The notes beneath the pieces are model-generated. The model saw only the letters and a program-made list of their open reading frames with translations. It searched no databases and was not told where the DNA came from. From Pelagomonas calceolata (lineage: Eukaryota > Sar > Pelagophyceae > Pelagomonadales > Pelagomonadaceae): DNA of 64,000 nt. The stretch spans positions 5,794,501-5,858,500 of the forward strand of contig CAKKNE010000002.1 of assembly GCA_918797485.1 (NCBI GenBank), written 5' to 3'. The position numbers and the translations under genes are program-made. Below, piece by piece: positions 48,701 through 55,974 of this stretch. Every line of letters starts with the position of its first letter. Position 1 is the stretch's first letter.

Positions 48701-49428
48701 GCATCAAGATCCTACAGAACGCGACCAATACCACAGAAGCGAACACGACGCTGGTCTGCACGCAGCCCGCCTGCGACGTCGAGAAGGCGTTCGAGATATC
48801 ACAACGGTCGGATTTGTATGTTACAGTAGGTGCGGGCTTCGTCCGCGACCACTTCGGAAATCCCAGCGAAGGCAACACGGGCCTGAAGGAGCGGGACCCC
48901 GTCTGTGACTGTAAGAGCGGGACCTTCGTGCAAACGCCGTGCACGGACCGCATCGACGTCATGTGTTCCGAGTGTTCTACGGAGTGTCCCGCGGGGCAAT
49001 ATAAAGTGTCAGAGTGCGACACGCACTCGGATATCGGGTGTTTACCTTGTAGAAGTTGCCAGACGCCGTACTTCGTGGACGGCGGGTGTGCCGGTTCGAC
49101 GGACACGATCTGCTCGGAATGCACGCCCTGCGGTCCCTTGGAGTACGAAGTTTCACCGTGCACGGCGGGCATCAACCGCGTCTGTAAATCCTGCGAAGAT
49201 AACAGCGAGTGCATTGAAGTCACGCCGGTGTGTGAAAACACGCCCGCGAAGTGGTGGCGCAAGATGAACTGCTGCTACGACAACGACGGCGTCCAGCTGC
49301 CGTGCAACCAAATCACGGAGGCGAACACGCGCATCTCGAAGCGCAACTCGCGCGAGCACTGGGTCTTCGGCCGGACCGTGCCGCAGGTCGAGGACGGCTT
49401 CGCGCTCGGCGACGCGTCGACGAGCTAA
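39733..49428 (+). CDS. Giant secreted repeat protein (SbsA-Ig-like repeats, Cys-rich C-terminus)
   Basis: One intronless frame of 3231 residues. MRQLWAAALVATAAAFELAS is a signal peptide. About 22 repeats of 100-190 residues follow, each built round a line such as VLSFELDMDAGVLVLQFSEPI or VTSFGLDMDQGLLSFEFDEVV, with a DxTxPxL lead-in, a xxSSxDxSxxxLQS follow-up and a later LxxxDxxxIK motif. The central line resembles bacterial SbsA-type Ig-like domains (TLTLTFSEPV). N-glycosylation sequons are frequent. Near residues 3050-3150 a Cys-rich block of three units (CDCKSGTFVQTPC, CPAGQYKVSEC, CGPLEYEVSPC) resembles TNFR/EGF-like modules. No transmembrane segment or GPI tail is evident. An extracellular matrix, cell-surface or theca protein is likely; the function is unknown. 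Confidence 0.85.
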   Translation: MRQLWAAALVATAAAFELASFTYSAGEGLITLTFDEAVQSRTLNASGIVLMSNATAERAPMQRFRLRGAHPTLGQFLYTTPYNTTETLTLVMRDDDLLEVQALSDLAVDAKSVWLVAEEGLARAVSDNDRSAAITKPLEVDTYVPDTLQSEMELYTIDMHEGLICFKFLEPVDRSSLDLSGVILQTDVNVLDVDTGYECRNVDQDSCVQLTLVNEESKLLDIPCKPTNVSSTNNDSVTTWSVVCLNTTTVEDSLWLNVSLGPKNLNAIKAAYPLGSQAHLTNLALSSPIANDRGGNAFLTISLRPEMALTPESWIGDQNRPILVSFAVDMDSGQIDLTFNETVNANELDVTCVSLHETRDNRTGGLFHYLRSYGPQGARTKGSLVSTGDGPTLIIQMSREDSDEIKRKPRLLTGRDTSFVALDCDETYRDNAFPVNFGIRRSRVDALQAEVFVPDTTRPVLTSASLDLDVKILTLEFDETVNASSLIVDYLQVQSTERDLSYTERVQLESYVTAGDIRHDRMSRRGSGRISPAGSNVSIAIGDRDFAAMKLATTFGSDATSTFVAALGGAVLDMNGNKLTEVPLSKAVAATNGVFRDNQPPSLASFALDLDSGVFALQFDEPVTRASLDMTKCTLAAADNEDSERVLFTNTHEFLESTDIDARRVRNLLRLDFDPVTDGMGSEVLYVKLSQKDLNNLKIAETLAVDIQSTKWLSELGWVADSVTANPSPSVTYETARNFSTDVTSPLLTGGTVDLDAAILTLQADEPVRGASANASYFRISSRADGSGHTVDVDADTLLSPDAKDATSLNFRLDCFTLDQLKLWGPHQAFLSHQPFRYEYGGGLTDMYGNTLAVVNGSKNTSLPATVVADFTSPSLIGFDFGANITLRFDEPVDPVSLRDMDESWYLQKRADSMSGFQSIRIASHTTPSRTLEAGVGRYAMALIDADTQFGTQPADTFLRPVVAAAALDIAGNPLESIPDGSALQLGPRVLSFELDMDAGVLVLQFSEPIDTTTFDASKFGLQAQSSVLALTETLSLSAGTSIEHRTGPCEPSAKLTLTEDDVEDLRFMTALTRGTGQTYLTALADAAVDKDVAPYLEANALIQIPTSKGLVAANVYPDETQPKFMNCELDMDSNLLTLKFDEPVRALSFDPARVELRDAHATENKTEFVVLSSGSTSSTDAYHLRVELGERDVFAIKSRPPLGQTRNSTYCGVRSGTVLDCGAGTTEEGNRNVAGTRQAMKVLPDVTPPDLKKFDMDLDANALVLTFDEPVNVSSIDPTVRDVYLHAGPEEDDAYVTLGCSKIEPSTLTWNATVSILLCQRDFNAIFATPALCRRTDSCYMSHVFGLAADSAKPPNEARARSLDYALQASAILPDVTPPIVTSFGLDMDQGLLSFEFDEVVHLPSFDVSTITLQSARFNDFVGSRTLSADNGTECFYEEVNATYASVRLGRDDLDAVKALAGVGLALDAETTFLSHEVGLVQDVSGNPSDELQSYKGMGPANNFTRDSTPPKLLSLQKISMTKKILYAIFDEPVDHEGFNRSHWFLSRTQTGGHYSLGDDPTVEVIDPFTEEDGGVLADDKAPYSSILALRLGDAYDGMPVADQPVTFLALDDWAVSDTALKKQNPLVGDEQYASIYHPGTGGRRATMLGPQLEAFALDMNALSLTLQFTSPILANHTSLDLSKFTLQAASDATKEYETGVPTASVTLSSSSKAYAAVKLPRTEAKLLKSQLLDAPEYPLDSDGDVAVRCSLSQDDAWKLQRASQLLAKHASKTYASITSSLGGSDSDSSLVGDPTYLVSVPTDRGTSLDEDAFRRDSTRPSLTQYALDLDGGILELEFDEPVVGETMNVSAITLKTAQTWPYESVTLSANSRVVKTDPGGRYDQCGDSAGNRSKACDYARILLHANDFDRVRAARAGEWLDISRKAAEDAFGNNVNVLSESTSLGVGTFTKDATPPQLTSFLLDIDGDGKLHLNFSEPVDPTSWDVSKVELRSTSGATDLSDGKAYQLTQASSSQTAGVTTLELRLGGDLVALKRAIAGEGIGSIGAAPSSTFLAASSGYVTDLAFPGNPNDAAPVQMAASSTVNDLTGPRLASFELNLEDGTLELFFNEPIRVALSGTAEFNASSLILRSDDMVAPVRLTTAASGAAMVFDCQARVNLSTADKNALSAAKIGGDYGAQLQHLGGVLKDVVGGNDALVGCGPPGGVKGDGSFNFENGRSGLGEASALPEGPVPVEQILDLEAGTLKISFFHDVRMSKQVNVTAVTVAAADEADAFSYRLTGGTYAVDAAYDGAGEAIITLTLSKEDIDGIKLADAKPGIMPLATSVSTTIVGLDSSFIWSSTGKQNVPRLPGDTLIGGVPCRTITTDSTRPTVSSYALDMDAGTLTLQWDEPVRASESVVTLVEVRKSASASLDIMTLTSTTRPKEGGASSKVTFLLSREDLDELKRIDGLASNQSTSYIYFPAFTFLDRSVEENTAAATISQVSTYVADTTVPNLDGYTLDIEARTLTLHFNEPVIISSFNASCIQLQEDLKSTDGQYHRLVDSYAVDTSLHDSSAVADLEIAFSDYDYDTINGLSRLAKVESAVRMTMDSCAALDVAGNKVDPIIDRAARSSIAFRPDATNPELLRFTIDMDEGTVTMNFTEPVFYGYVDATKFTLHSADEGGTSVTLSEATTQKTLDSLSSFYYYDGRAEEGRVDYYGYGGELTLVLHSDDLDAIKASDIAVDASSTYLTAQAGGVGDMTGNTLDPTLLRKPSASYLPDVTPPTLSSFDLDLDEGLLHIEFGESVDEDTLDLSKILLTPDGYAWEVGTNKEKGTNLVGGAKRTEFAAQGVDVDRGNGTLSAQVYVDLGETNLDALKVAGVGVDGTAYLSADEGAIYDMASLPLVRVSTADFEGGNPVKARLLTKDVTGPSLLRANFAGDDLVLDFDEPVVVSDAIPRLVSIVDEDGEGDPLDALVPVSGARRGRNAKRRVILDLKDRCSADEVCRIKILQNATNTTEANTTLVCTQPACDVEKAFEISQRSDLYVTVGAGFVRDHFGNPSEGNTGLKERDPVCDCKSGTFVQTPCTDRIDVMCSECSTECPAGQYKVSECDTHSDIGCLPCRSCQTPYFVDGGCAGSTDTICSECTPCGPLEYEVSPCTAGINRVCKSCEDNSECIEVTPVCENTPAKWWRKMNCCYDNDGVQLPCNQITEANTRISKRNSREHWVFGRTVPQVEDGFALGDASTS

Positions 49429-49731
49429 CACTTTGTGTATCTAGTCTAGTGGTCCTGTTTGCCCCTCCTCTTGCGTTTCGCTGACGACGCAAGACCGACA
49501 CCGCCGTGCATGACTGACCCCCACCGTTTCAACGGCACAAGGGGTCACGACCAGGCGACGCTAATCTAGCACTCGCCCCTGGAAGTCCCGAGCCTACCCC
49601 GCGTAATCTCATGACTTCGAAAAGACGACAGTAATCTAGCCCCCCCAACAAAGATGCCAGTGCCGGACAGATCAGCACGAATCGACTACCGAGACTTACT
49701 CGGCGCCGAGGAGGAGGAGGGATGAGCAAAA
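49429..49731. other. Convergent gap, nothing recognised
   Basis: This 303-bp gap separates two gene 3' ends. CTAGTCTAGTGG follows the giant gene's stop codon closely but is not a clear copy of the 3' motif. Confidence 0.5.
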
Positions 49732-52578
49732 CTAGGCCGTCGGCACGGGCATGTTCGTCGCCGCGAAGCGCGCCTGCGCCAGCAGCGCGTCGATGCGCCC
49801 GGCGGCCGTCGTCGGCCGCGCGCCCGGCGCCGACGCCGGCGGCGGCAGTCCATGGGACGACCGAGGCATGCCAGGAAACATCGGCATGGGCATCGGCGGC
49901 CCGCCGGTTCGCATCGTCTGCGGAGCCTGGCCGAAGGCCGGAGGCGCGGTCTTCAAGCGTTGTATTTCCGCCCTCAGAGCGTCTATGGTTCTTTGATCCG
50001 CATCAGACGTCTTCGCGGCCTGAGCGACCTCCCGTTCGAGGGACCCCGCCGCGGTGTTCGAGGCCGAGGCGTCCTTCCGCGCGTTCTCGAGCTCGGCCTC
50101 CATGGCCCGCATCTTGTGCTCCGCCGCGTCCAATTTACCTCTTAAATCAGCTTGGGCCAACGCCGCGGCGTCCGCACCCTTGCGAGCCGCATCTTTTTCT
50201 CTACAAGTAGCTCGATACACATGTAGCGCGTCGTCGCGCTCGACCTTCGCCCGCAGCGCCTGCTGCCTTAAAGTCTCTCTATCCCTATCTAACCGTTGCT
50301 GCGCCGCGGTCGCTTTCTTCGCCTGCTCCGCCGTCTTCGCTAATTCGGCATGAACGGCCTGGTTTTCCCGCGTCATACATCGTAAATCATCTCTAGCTGC
50401 TTCCAACAACTCAGCCCGATCTTGCGACGCCCTTCTAGCGTCAGCAACAGCCTTCCCCAGCGCATCCAATCTCAAATTGGCCGAGGCCATCTCCGCGTCC
50501 CGCGACGCGAGTGCTCGTTCCAACCGTCGCGCCCGCGTCGCCTCGGCGTCCTCGGCGGTCTTCGCTTCGACGATCTTCTTCGATTCTTGCGCCAACTGCT
50601 CCTCCAGAGCCGCGGCACTTTCGTCTCGCGCTCTCAGGGATGCTTCGAGCTCGTCCCGCTCGCAGTCGAGTTCATTTAGCGCCTTGCGTAACCTTTGCAC
50701 CTCGTCCAAGGAAGCTTTCGCTCCTGCCCGTTCCGCCGCGAACTGGGCGTCCTTCTCGGCGCAGGCCCGTCGCGCCTTCTCCACATCATTCAAAGCTCGC
50801 GCCCTTTCGTCGCGCATCTGCGACCGCGTGCCTTCGATCTGCTTGACGACGGCTTTTAATTGAGCTATTTCGTCCTGGGCCGCTTCGAGGGCGGCCTCAT
50901 CTAATGCGTGTCTAGTAGATAATGCGGCGGACGGCGTTTCTTGCTGCTCGGTCTCCACGACCGCGTCACTGACGGCGGCCGCGGCCTGCACCGCCGCCTT
51001 CGCTGACGCGGCTTCTTGTAACGCTTCGGTCCTATGGTCTTCGCTCCTCTGGAGTCTGTCGCGCAGTTCATGCAACGCTTTATCAGCTCTTTCAGATCGT
51101 AATTTTGAAGCCTCGAGCTCGGCGGCTAGAGCTTTAAGACGCTCGTCGCGTTCTTTGACCTCCGCTTGTAGGGTCGTGACCTTGGACCGCTCCTGGAGGA
51201 GAGGCGTCGGGTCGACGGACGGTCGCGGCTGCGTCGATCGAGGCACGGGCGGCGGCGACGGCGGCGCTTGGCCGGCCTTCTGCGACTGCAGCGTGTCGAT
51301 GATGCGTTGTCTAGTTTCCGCGGCCGCCTCGGCGCCCGCGGCCCTCGCTTCCGCGCCGCCCAATCTCGATTCGAGGTCCAACGCGCGTCGCTCCGCGTCC
51401 TCGAATTTCGCGCGCCAGCCCTCGGCCGCGGGCTCGTCCAGGACCACGTACGGAGAAGCCTTGGTGGCGGCCTCGGCCTGCTTCAGAGACTGCGCCATGG
51501 CGTCCATCTTCTTCTTGTCCGCGGCAATTGTCGCGTTCAATGCTTCTTCCTTGGCTTTCATTTCCAGTAACTCAGCCTCGGCCTCTTTTTGTTTCCTTTG
51601 AGCTTGCGCGACGGCGTCCCAGGCGGCCTCGTTCTTGACCTCCTCCTTAACAACGATGGGTTCGTCGTCCTTCATCTGCAACGCCGCGTCCAAGGCCGCC
51701 GAGACCGCCGCCAAAGCTGACGCGGCGGTGGCCCGGCCGTCGCGCTGCTCGTCGAAGGCGTCCCTTAGAGTAGTAAGAGTGGCCTCGGCCCTTTCAGCGC
51801 GCTTCGTCGCGTCTGAGCACAATTTAGCGCCCTGGTCGGCGCCTTCGCGCGCGAACGCGTCTCGTCGCGCGAGCTCTTGGGTCGCGGCCGCGGCCGTGGC
51901 TTCGGCCTGCTCGGCCTTGCGTTGGGCTTCTTCACTCTTTTCAATTAAGCTATCTTTATCGGCGACCTCGATGGTCAAGGCCCTCACTTGTCTCCTGAGA
52001 GCGTCGACGGCGCGCTCGGCGTCGATCGTCGCGGACAGCCCACTCCCAGCTGCGGTGGCACTACCACTCACAAGAGCAGACAGGCGGTCCACTTCACTCC
52101 GTCGCTCCCTCGAGAGTTTCTCGGCCCGCTCCAGTCGATCTTCATTTGACGATAATTGCGTCTCGAGCTCCCGGATCCTATCTTGTAGCGAAGTAGGATC
52201 ACCGATGACGTCGTCACTTTCGTCCCACGTCACGCCGTGCTTACCTAATAGCCCTTTGGCCTTGACTAACTTTCGTCGCGTCTCGGCGTGGGCTTCTCTT
52301 TCTGCCGCGTCCTCGTCATTCCTCGACGCCGCCTTCGCGAGCAGTTCCGCGTGTAGCGCGTTCGTCTCCCGCTGGAGTTTCGCATTGTCCTTGCGCAGGG
52401 GGATCAAGGCGGCCCGCAGGTCGCCTAATTCGGAAGCGACCTCGGCCTCCTGGCTTTTTATGGATTCGTAGGACCGCGTCGTCTTGAGCACGTCTTCCAG
52501 GAGGCGTTCTACTAGCGCGTCACTGCCCAGTTGTTCGAGGTATCCCAAATCTCTTAATCGATCCACAAGCGGCGCCAT
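49732..52578 (-). CDS. CEP135/TSGA10-like centriolar coiled-coil protein
   Basis: The 948-residue protein is coiled coil almost throughout (residues 55-880). Two blocks point to CEP135 (Bld10 in Chlamydomonas), a cartwheel and centriole-wall protein. The N-terminus LVDRLRDLGYLEQLGSDALVERLLEDVLKTTRSYESIK matches the family's LGY...PL...VERLLxDLxxTTxS start. Near residue 740, RDDLRCMTRENQAVHAEL matches the conserved MTRENQxVxxEL. The tail is Gly/Pro/Met-rich (PMPMPMFPGMP) and disordered. The length is near the 1100-1140 of animal CEP135. Coiled-coil composition makes distant matches easy, so the two blocks carry the call. It fits the flagellar theme of SHIPPO and DRC7. Confidence 0.75.
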   Translation of the reverse strand: MAPLVDRLRDLGYLEQLGSDALVERLLEDVLKTTRSYESIKSQEAEVASELGDLRAALIPLRKDNAKLQRETNALHAELLAKAASRNDEDAAEREAHAETRRKLVKAKGLLGKHGVTWDESDDVIGDPTSLQDRIRELETQLSSNEDRLERAEKLSRERRSEVDRLSALVSGSATAAGSGLSATIDAERAVDALRRQVRALTIEVADKDSLIEKSEEAQRKAEQAEATAAAATQELARRDAFAREGADQGAKLCSDATKRAERAEATLTTLRDAFDEQRDGRATAASALAAVSAALDAALQMKDDEPIVVKEEVKNEAAWDAVAQAQRKQKEAEAELLEMKAKEEALNATIAADKKKMDAMAQSLKQAEAATKASPYVVLDEPAAEGWRAKFEDAERRALDLESRLGGAEARAAGAEAAAETRQRIIDTLQSQKAGQAPPSPPPVPRSTQPRPSVDPTPLLQERSKVTTLQAEVKERDERLKALAAELEASKLRSERADKALHELRDRLQRSEDHRTEALQEAASAKAAVQAAAAVSDAVVETEQQETPSAALSTRHALDEAALEAAQDEIAQLKAVVKQIEGTRSQMRDERARALNDVEKARRACAEKDAQFAAERAGAKASLDEVQRLRKALNELDCERDELEASLRARDESAAALEEQLAQESKKIVEAKTAEDAEATRARRLERALASRDAEMASANLRLDALGKAVADARRASQDRAELLEAARDDLRCMTRENQAVHAELAKTAEQAKKATAAQQRLDRDRETLRQQALRAKVERDDALHVYRATCREKDAARKGADAAALAQADLRGKLDAAEHKMRAMEAELENARKDASASNTAAGSLEREVAQAAKTSDADQRTIDALRAEIQRLKTAPPAFGQAPQTMRTGGPPMPMPMFPGMPRSSHGLPPPASAPGARPTTAAGRIDALLAQARFAATNMPVPTA

Positions 52579-53028
52579 TTTTTAGAGTTATGCCGCGCCG
52601 CCGCGGTTTTGCTGAGGCTGCTGGTTTTGGGGCCCGCGCTCCGCCGTCGGCGCCTCCCGAACCGCTGTTTTCTGCGTCACACGAGCCAGTGGACTGGTGA
52701 AGCGCTACGCCTTGAAACCGCAGTCTGTTACTCGCCACCGGCGGTGAGGGCCGGTCTGCAGCTTCACTGCGTTTCAATTAATTGATTTTATTCTCCCCAA
52801 CCTTCAAATTTTTTCCGAAGTTTATACGCGTCCGGGTGACGGCCATGAGCCATTTGAGCCGCGCGAGAGGCGTGGATCCGTCGTTCTGCTAAAACGTCAA
52901 AAAAACAGGTTTTTCCCAGGTGCAGCCAATCAGGTTTTTCGAGGATTCTGACGCCTTAGACGCAGCAGAATTGCCTCTACACACTGCACGCAGTGCCTGT
53001 CACACCGCTCGTCCGCATCCCAGCAAAA
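52579..53028. other. Divergent gap, no feature recognised
   Basis: A 450-bp gap between the CEP135-like and FUN14-like genes. CAGGTTTTTC occurs twice (near 52908 and 52930). No copy of the promoter palindrome and no RNA gene were found. Confidence 0.45.
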
Positions 53029-53644
53029 ATGCGCTGCTCAGCGACGTTTATTGCCTCGCTCTCAGTCTCACTCTCAGTGGCTGCAGCCATGCGGTTGCCA
53101 GCCACAGCGGTGCCCAGCAGCAGCCTTGCTCCTCGCATGTATGATCTCCGCGGCGGCGGCAAGGCTGCAGCATCGTCGCCCTTCGACATGCTCAAGGGCC
53201 GCAAGATCGTGCCGGGCTGGGACGGAGATTTAGTGGACCTCACGCAGACGGCCGCCGTCGGCATCGTGGCCGGCGTGTGCTCGCGGGCCGTCATCGGCGT
53301 CGCCACGGGCGTGCTGAAGAGCTGCGCCGTCGGCGGCATCGTGCTGTACGCGTCGCAGTACTCTGGCTTCTTCAAGCTCGACACGGCCAAGATCAAGCGG
53401 TCCGCGCGCGCTTTGGTGGGCAAGGTCGACCTCCTCGGCGCGCTGGAGAAGCTCGGATTCCCGGACGACCCGGCCGGCATCAAGGCGCACGCCTTCGACC
53501 TCGCGCGGCGGCCGCGTCGAAAAGCATCTCGCGTCTTGTGTACGCCATCGACGTGTCCACGCGCAGGCGGAGGACCAGTGGGAGGCGAACGAGCACCGCG
53601 CGCTCGGAGGGTTGGCGGGCTTCGCCGCGTCCTTCATGGTCTGA
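53029..53644 (+). CDS. FUN14-domain-like membrane protein, two exons
   Basis: Exon 1 is 53029-53502 and exon 2 is 53567-53644, joined over a 64-nt GC-AG intron to give 183 residues. Unspliced, the frame runs into Arg-rich nonsense; exon 2 reads AEDQWEANEHRALGGLAGF before a stop, clearly coding. The N-terminus (RCSATFIASLSVSLSVAAA) is a signal peptide, followed by a Ser/Pro stretch that could be a plastid or mitochondrial leader. LTQTAAVGIVAGVCSRAVIGVATGVLKSCAVGGIVLYASQYSGFFKLD fits the FUN14 pattern of Gly-rich helices followed by SGYxxxD. FUN14 proteins sit in mitochondrial or plastid membranes. The GC donor is chosen because it is the only option besides a 34-nt GT intron that keeps phase. 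Confidence 0.68.
53503..53566 (+). other. 64-nt GC-AG intron with the GCCATCGACG motif
   Basis: Donor CTC|GCGCGG and acceptor CGCGCAG|GCGGAG keep frame. TACGCCATCGACGTGTCC near the 3' side is the same family of motif as GCGTCGATGGCGTC (reverse complement) in the introns at 14088, 58210 and 61515. A 34-nt GT-AG alternative from 53533 also keeps phase. Confidence 0.6.
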
Positions 53645-53709
53645 GAGACCAGAAACGGCGCCCAACGAACAACTGGGGGGAGCGCCGGCCTGTCCTAAGA
53701 ATAGTATCT

Positions 53710-54600
53710 TTACTCCGCCGCTCGATAGAGCGTGATCTCCTGCTGCTTGAAGTAGCGCCGCTCCTCCTGATCAACTAAAACCAGGTTCAGGTAGTACCTC
53801 ACCGAAAACTTGTTGTTGATGCCTCGGTACGTCGGCGTGAGGTTGAAGTTGCGCAGGAACAATCGGATCGGCACGCACTCGCCGCGGACCGGCGCGCCGT
53901 CCATCACTTCGTATTTGGTTATCGTCTCGGACTCGTTGTGCTGGTTCGGCCCCGCGCCGGCGGCCTCCCTTCTGATGACCGCGAGCTCCATGTGTTTTAT
54001 TTTAATACGCACCAACAGAAAGTACACTTTCCCTACGACGACGTCGGCCAAATGGTACTTCGACTTATCATACTCAAACTCGATGTGTAAACACTCCTCG
54101 ATCCCGACTTCCATCTTGACCGGCGTGTTCGTCTCGGGAGCCGGTTGCGAGACTTGGACGATGAACTCCTGCTCTTTTATTAATGAGGACGCGTAGCCTC
54201 GCGTGACTGTAACTCGAACAAAGTAACGCAACCGCACGTTCAACCCATTATAGGACTCGTAGGGCTTCTCCGCATGCGACAGGTCAAACGCATAACGCTG
54301 CTGGCCCATCAGCACGCCAGGCACGTCCAATTCCCGCAGCACACACGTGAAGTCGTAGTACGTCCCTCGGTCGTGAAACAGCTCGATCTGGCCGACGCAC
54401 TCTATTTTAATACCTTGATGCTCTAGGCGCTTGCCGGCGGGGACACGGATCTCGACGACGCCCGTGACCGGTTCTACCGCTGCGAAGACGGGCGCTGGTG
54501 TCGCGTTCGGCGACAGCCGCCTTCTCGGTCGTTGTGCGTCGCCGTCAAACGTCACACTAATACGGTCGTCGCTCTTGCCGTAGCCGAGGAGCGACGCCAT
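53710..54600 (-). CDS. VPS26: VPS26, retromer subunit
   Basis: VPS26 is an arrestin-fold subunit of the retromer cargo-selective complex that returns receptors from endosomes to the Golgi. The 296-residue length is normal for the family. Conserved segments are RLEHQGIKIECVGQIELFHDRG (about 78-99), LRELDVPGVLMGQQRYAFDLSHAEKPYESYNGLNVRLRYFVRVTV, VGIEECLHIEFEYDKSKYHLADVVVGKVYFLLVRIKIKHMELAVIRREAAG, and GECVPIRLFLRNFNLTPTYRGINNKFSVRYYLNLVLVDQEERRYFKQQEI. The single exon starts at the first ATG. A promoter palindrome copy lies 180 bp upstream. It converges on the FUN14-like gene with only 65 bp between stop codons. Confidence 0.96.
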   Translation of the reverse strand: MASLLGYGKSDDRISVTFDGDAQRPRRRLSPNATPAPVFAAVEPVTGVVEIRVPAGKRLEHQGIKIECVGQIELFHDRGTYYDFTCVLRELDVPGVLMGQQRYAFDLSHAEKPYESYNGLNVRLRYFVRVTVTRGYASSLIKEQEFIVQVSQPAPETNTPVKMEVGIEECLHIEFEYDKSKYHLADVVVGKVYFLLVRIKIKHMELAVIRREAAGAGPNQHNESETITKYEVMDGAPVRGECVPIRLFLRNFNLTPTYRGINNKFSVRYYLNLVLVDQEERRYFKQQEITLYRAAE

Positions 54601-54779
54601 TTATTTCTTTTTTTGCGCGCCGCGTCTGCCAGCCGCTGGGTCTCTGAGGAGTTTTCTTTGCTCGGAGTGCGCGCGCGCTGCGATTGCGCAGCCAACCTTT
54701 GGCAATTATTCTGGACTATTAGTGATGCTCAAACGCAAGCAGCGATGTAACCGCGGCCGTGCTCGCGCCTGGAAATCGC

Positions 54780-54807
54780 GCTAGCGTCCAGTAAGACACT
54801 AGCAAGC
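54780..54807. promoter_or_regulatory. Promoter palindrome copy P7
   Basis: GCTAGCGTCCAGTAAGACAC followed by TAGCAAGC is the reverse complement of the motif, 180 bp upstream of the VPS26 ATG. In this 345-bp gap (54601-54945) only VPS26 has its promoter, since YIF1 ends here. That ties the motif to 5' ends. Confidence 0.65.
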
Positions 54808-54945
54808 CGGGCTGCGCCGTCGACGCCTCGCGCGCACGCTGTCCGGCGGAGACACGGGGTGCTGCGATCTACCACCATCAAGACCCGTCTCGCCCCCACG
54901 CCGTCGACGCTAGGACGCGAGACACCACGTACACTCCCACCAAGC

Positions 54946-55974
54946 TTACGCCCCCGCCTTGCCCAGCACCCAGATCGACACGAACTGCGTCAGGCCCATG
55001 ACCAGGACCACGACCTCGCGCCGAGCTTTTGTATTTTCCAGTTCCGTCGGCACGATCTGCGCGGCCGTCTTGAGCATGAAGTATGAACTTGATAATCCAG
55101 TGTAGAGCATCGTCAGCAGATACGGTCGGTCGCCTCCAACTAAGTAAGCAATGGAGTTGACACATAATGCCACGTACTTGTAGCCGGTGTAGCTCAGTAC
55201 ATCTAGCCAAGGCACGCCCCTGGCGCCCAGACTCCAAAGAGCCATCGCATAAAAGCCCGTCTCGAACAATTGAATAAAAAAGCAGCGCGTGAAGATCGTT
55301 CCCAGCGCGTCCGGCGAGAACTCGCCCCGGACGCCTCGCGCGTAGCCCGCTACGAGAGCGAAAGTAACAAATGCTACCACAGGCACGTAGAGATCAGGGG
55401 CATTCGAATCGTGTAAAGGTAAAGCGTGGCCGTGGCCCTGTTCGTCAAATTCGTCCGCGCGTTTCCGCCGCCAGTGCCGCTTCGTCCACGGTGCTAATAC
55501 GGCTCGTAGTTTCGCCGCCACGGAAGCATGCGACACCGCAAAATAACATCTAGCTCGCGACCAGCCGGCGGCGGCGCCGGGGATGTAGGCCGCCGCCGCG
55601 GCGCGGCCTTGCTGTTCTATCAATCTTTGTGCGGCACTGGAGTCGCCGGCGAACATGGCCGCGGCCGCAGCCACGCCCTGGGCGGCCACGTCCGGCCGCG
55701 TGAAGGATTCGAGAGATGATGTTTTCGGAATTTGCGTCCCGAAGGGCTGGCCGTCGTGGCGCTGGCCCTGCCCGTAAGATTGAGGAGTGCCCTCGTCATA
55801 CGTCTGGGACGGCTGCCAGCCCCCATGGTCGTCGGCGGACCCGCCTCTTTGTCTCGCGCCGCCGCCGAAGGGCTGGCCGCTGAATTGGGGGTTTGGCCCG
55901 CCGACGGGGCCGGGCGGCGTGCCGTAGCCGTTGAACTGGCCGTAGCCCTGTCCTTGGCCTTGGCCGCCGTACAT
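54946..55974 (-). CDS. YIF1: YIF1 family ER-Golgi transport protein
   Basis: YIF1 works with YIP1 in the early secretory pathway. The 342-residue protein has a Gly/Gln-rich N-tail (MYGGQGQGQGYGQ), a helical segment and then the conserved domain from DSNAPDLYVPVVAFVTFALVAGYARGVRGEFSPDALG, followed by five predicted membrane helices. WSLGARGVPWLDVLSYTGYKYVALCVN and the final VVVLVMGLTQFVSIWVLGKAG match family landmarks. Length agrees with YIF1A/B (about 290-315) apart from the longer disordered N-terminus. The single exon starts at the first ATG, with the small gene at 56211 diverging from it. Confidence 0.92.
   Translation of the reverse strand: MYGGQGQGQGYGQFNGYGTPPGPVGGPNPQFSGQPFGGGARQRGGSADDHGGWQPSQTYDEGTPQSYGQGQRHDGQPFGTQIPKTSSLESFTRPDVAAQGVAAAAAMFAGDSSAAQRLIEQQGRAAAAAYIPGAAAGWSRARCYFAVSHASVAAKLRAVLAPWTKRHWRRKRADEFDEQGHGHALPLHDSNAPDLYVPVVAFVTFALVAGYARGVRGEFSPDALGTIFTRCFFIQLFETGFYAMALWSLGARGVPWLDVLSYTGYKYVALCVNSIAYLVGGDRPYLLTMLYTGLSSSYFMLKTAAQIVPTELENTKARREVVVLVMGLTQFVSIWVLGKAGA

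Noticed and set aside
2666-54807. Promoter palindromes as MITE or transposon ends
   Set aside because: They are only 28 nt, lack flanking direct duplications that I can see, and all seven are near 5' ends of genes. A regulatory reading fits better, though a genome scan is needed.
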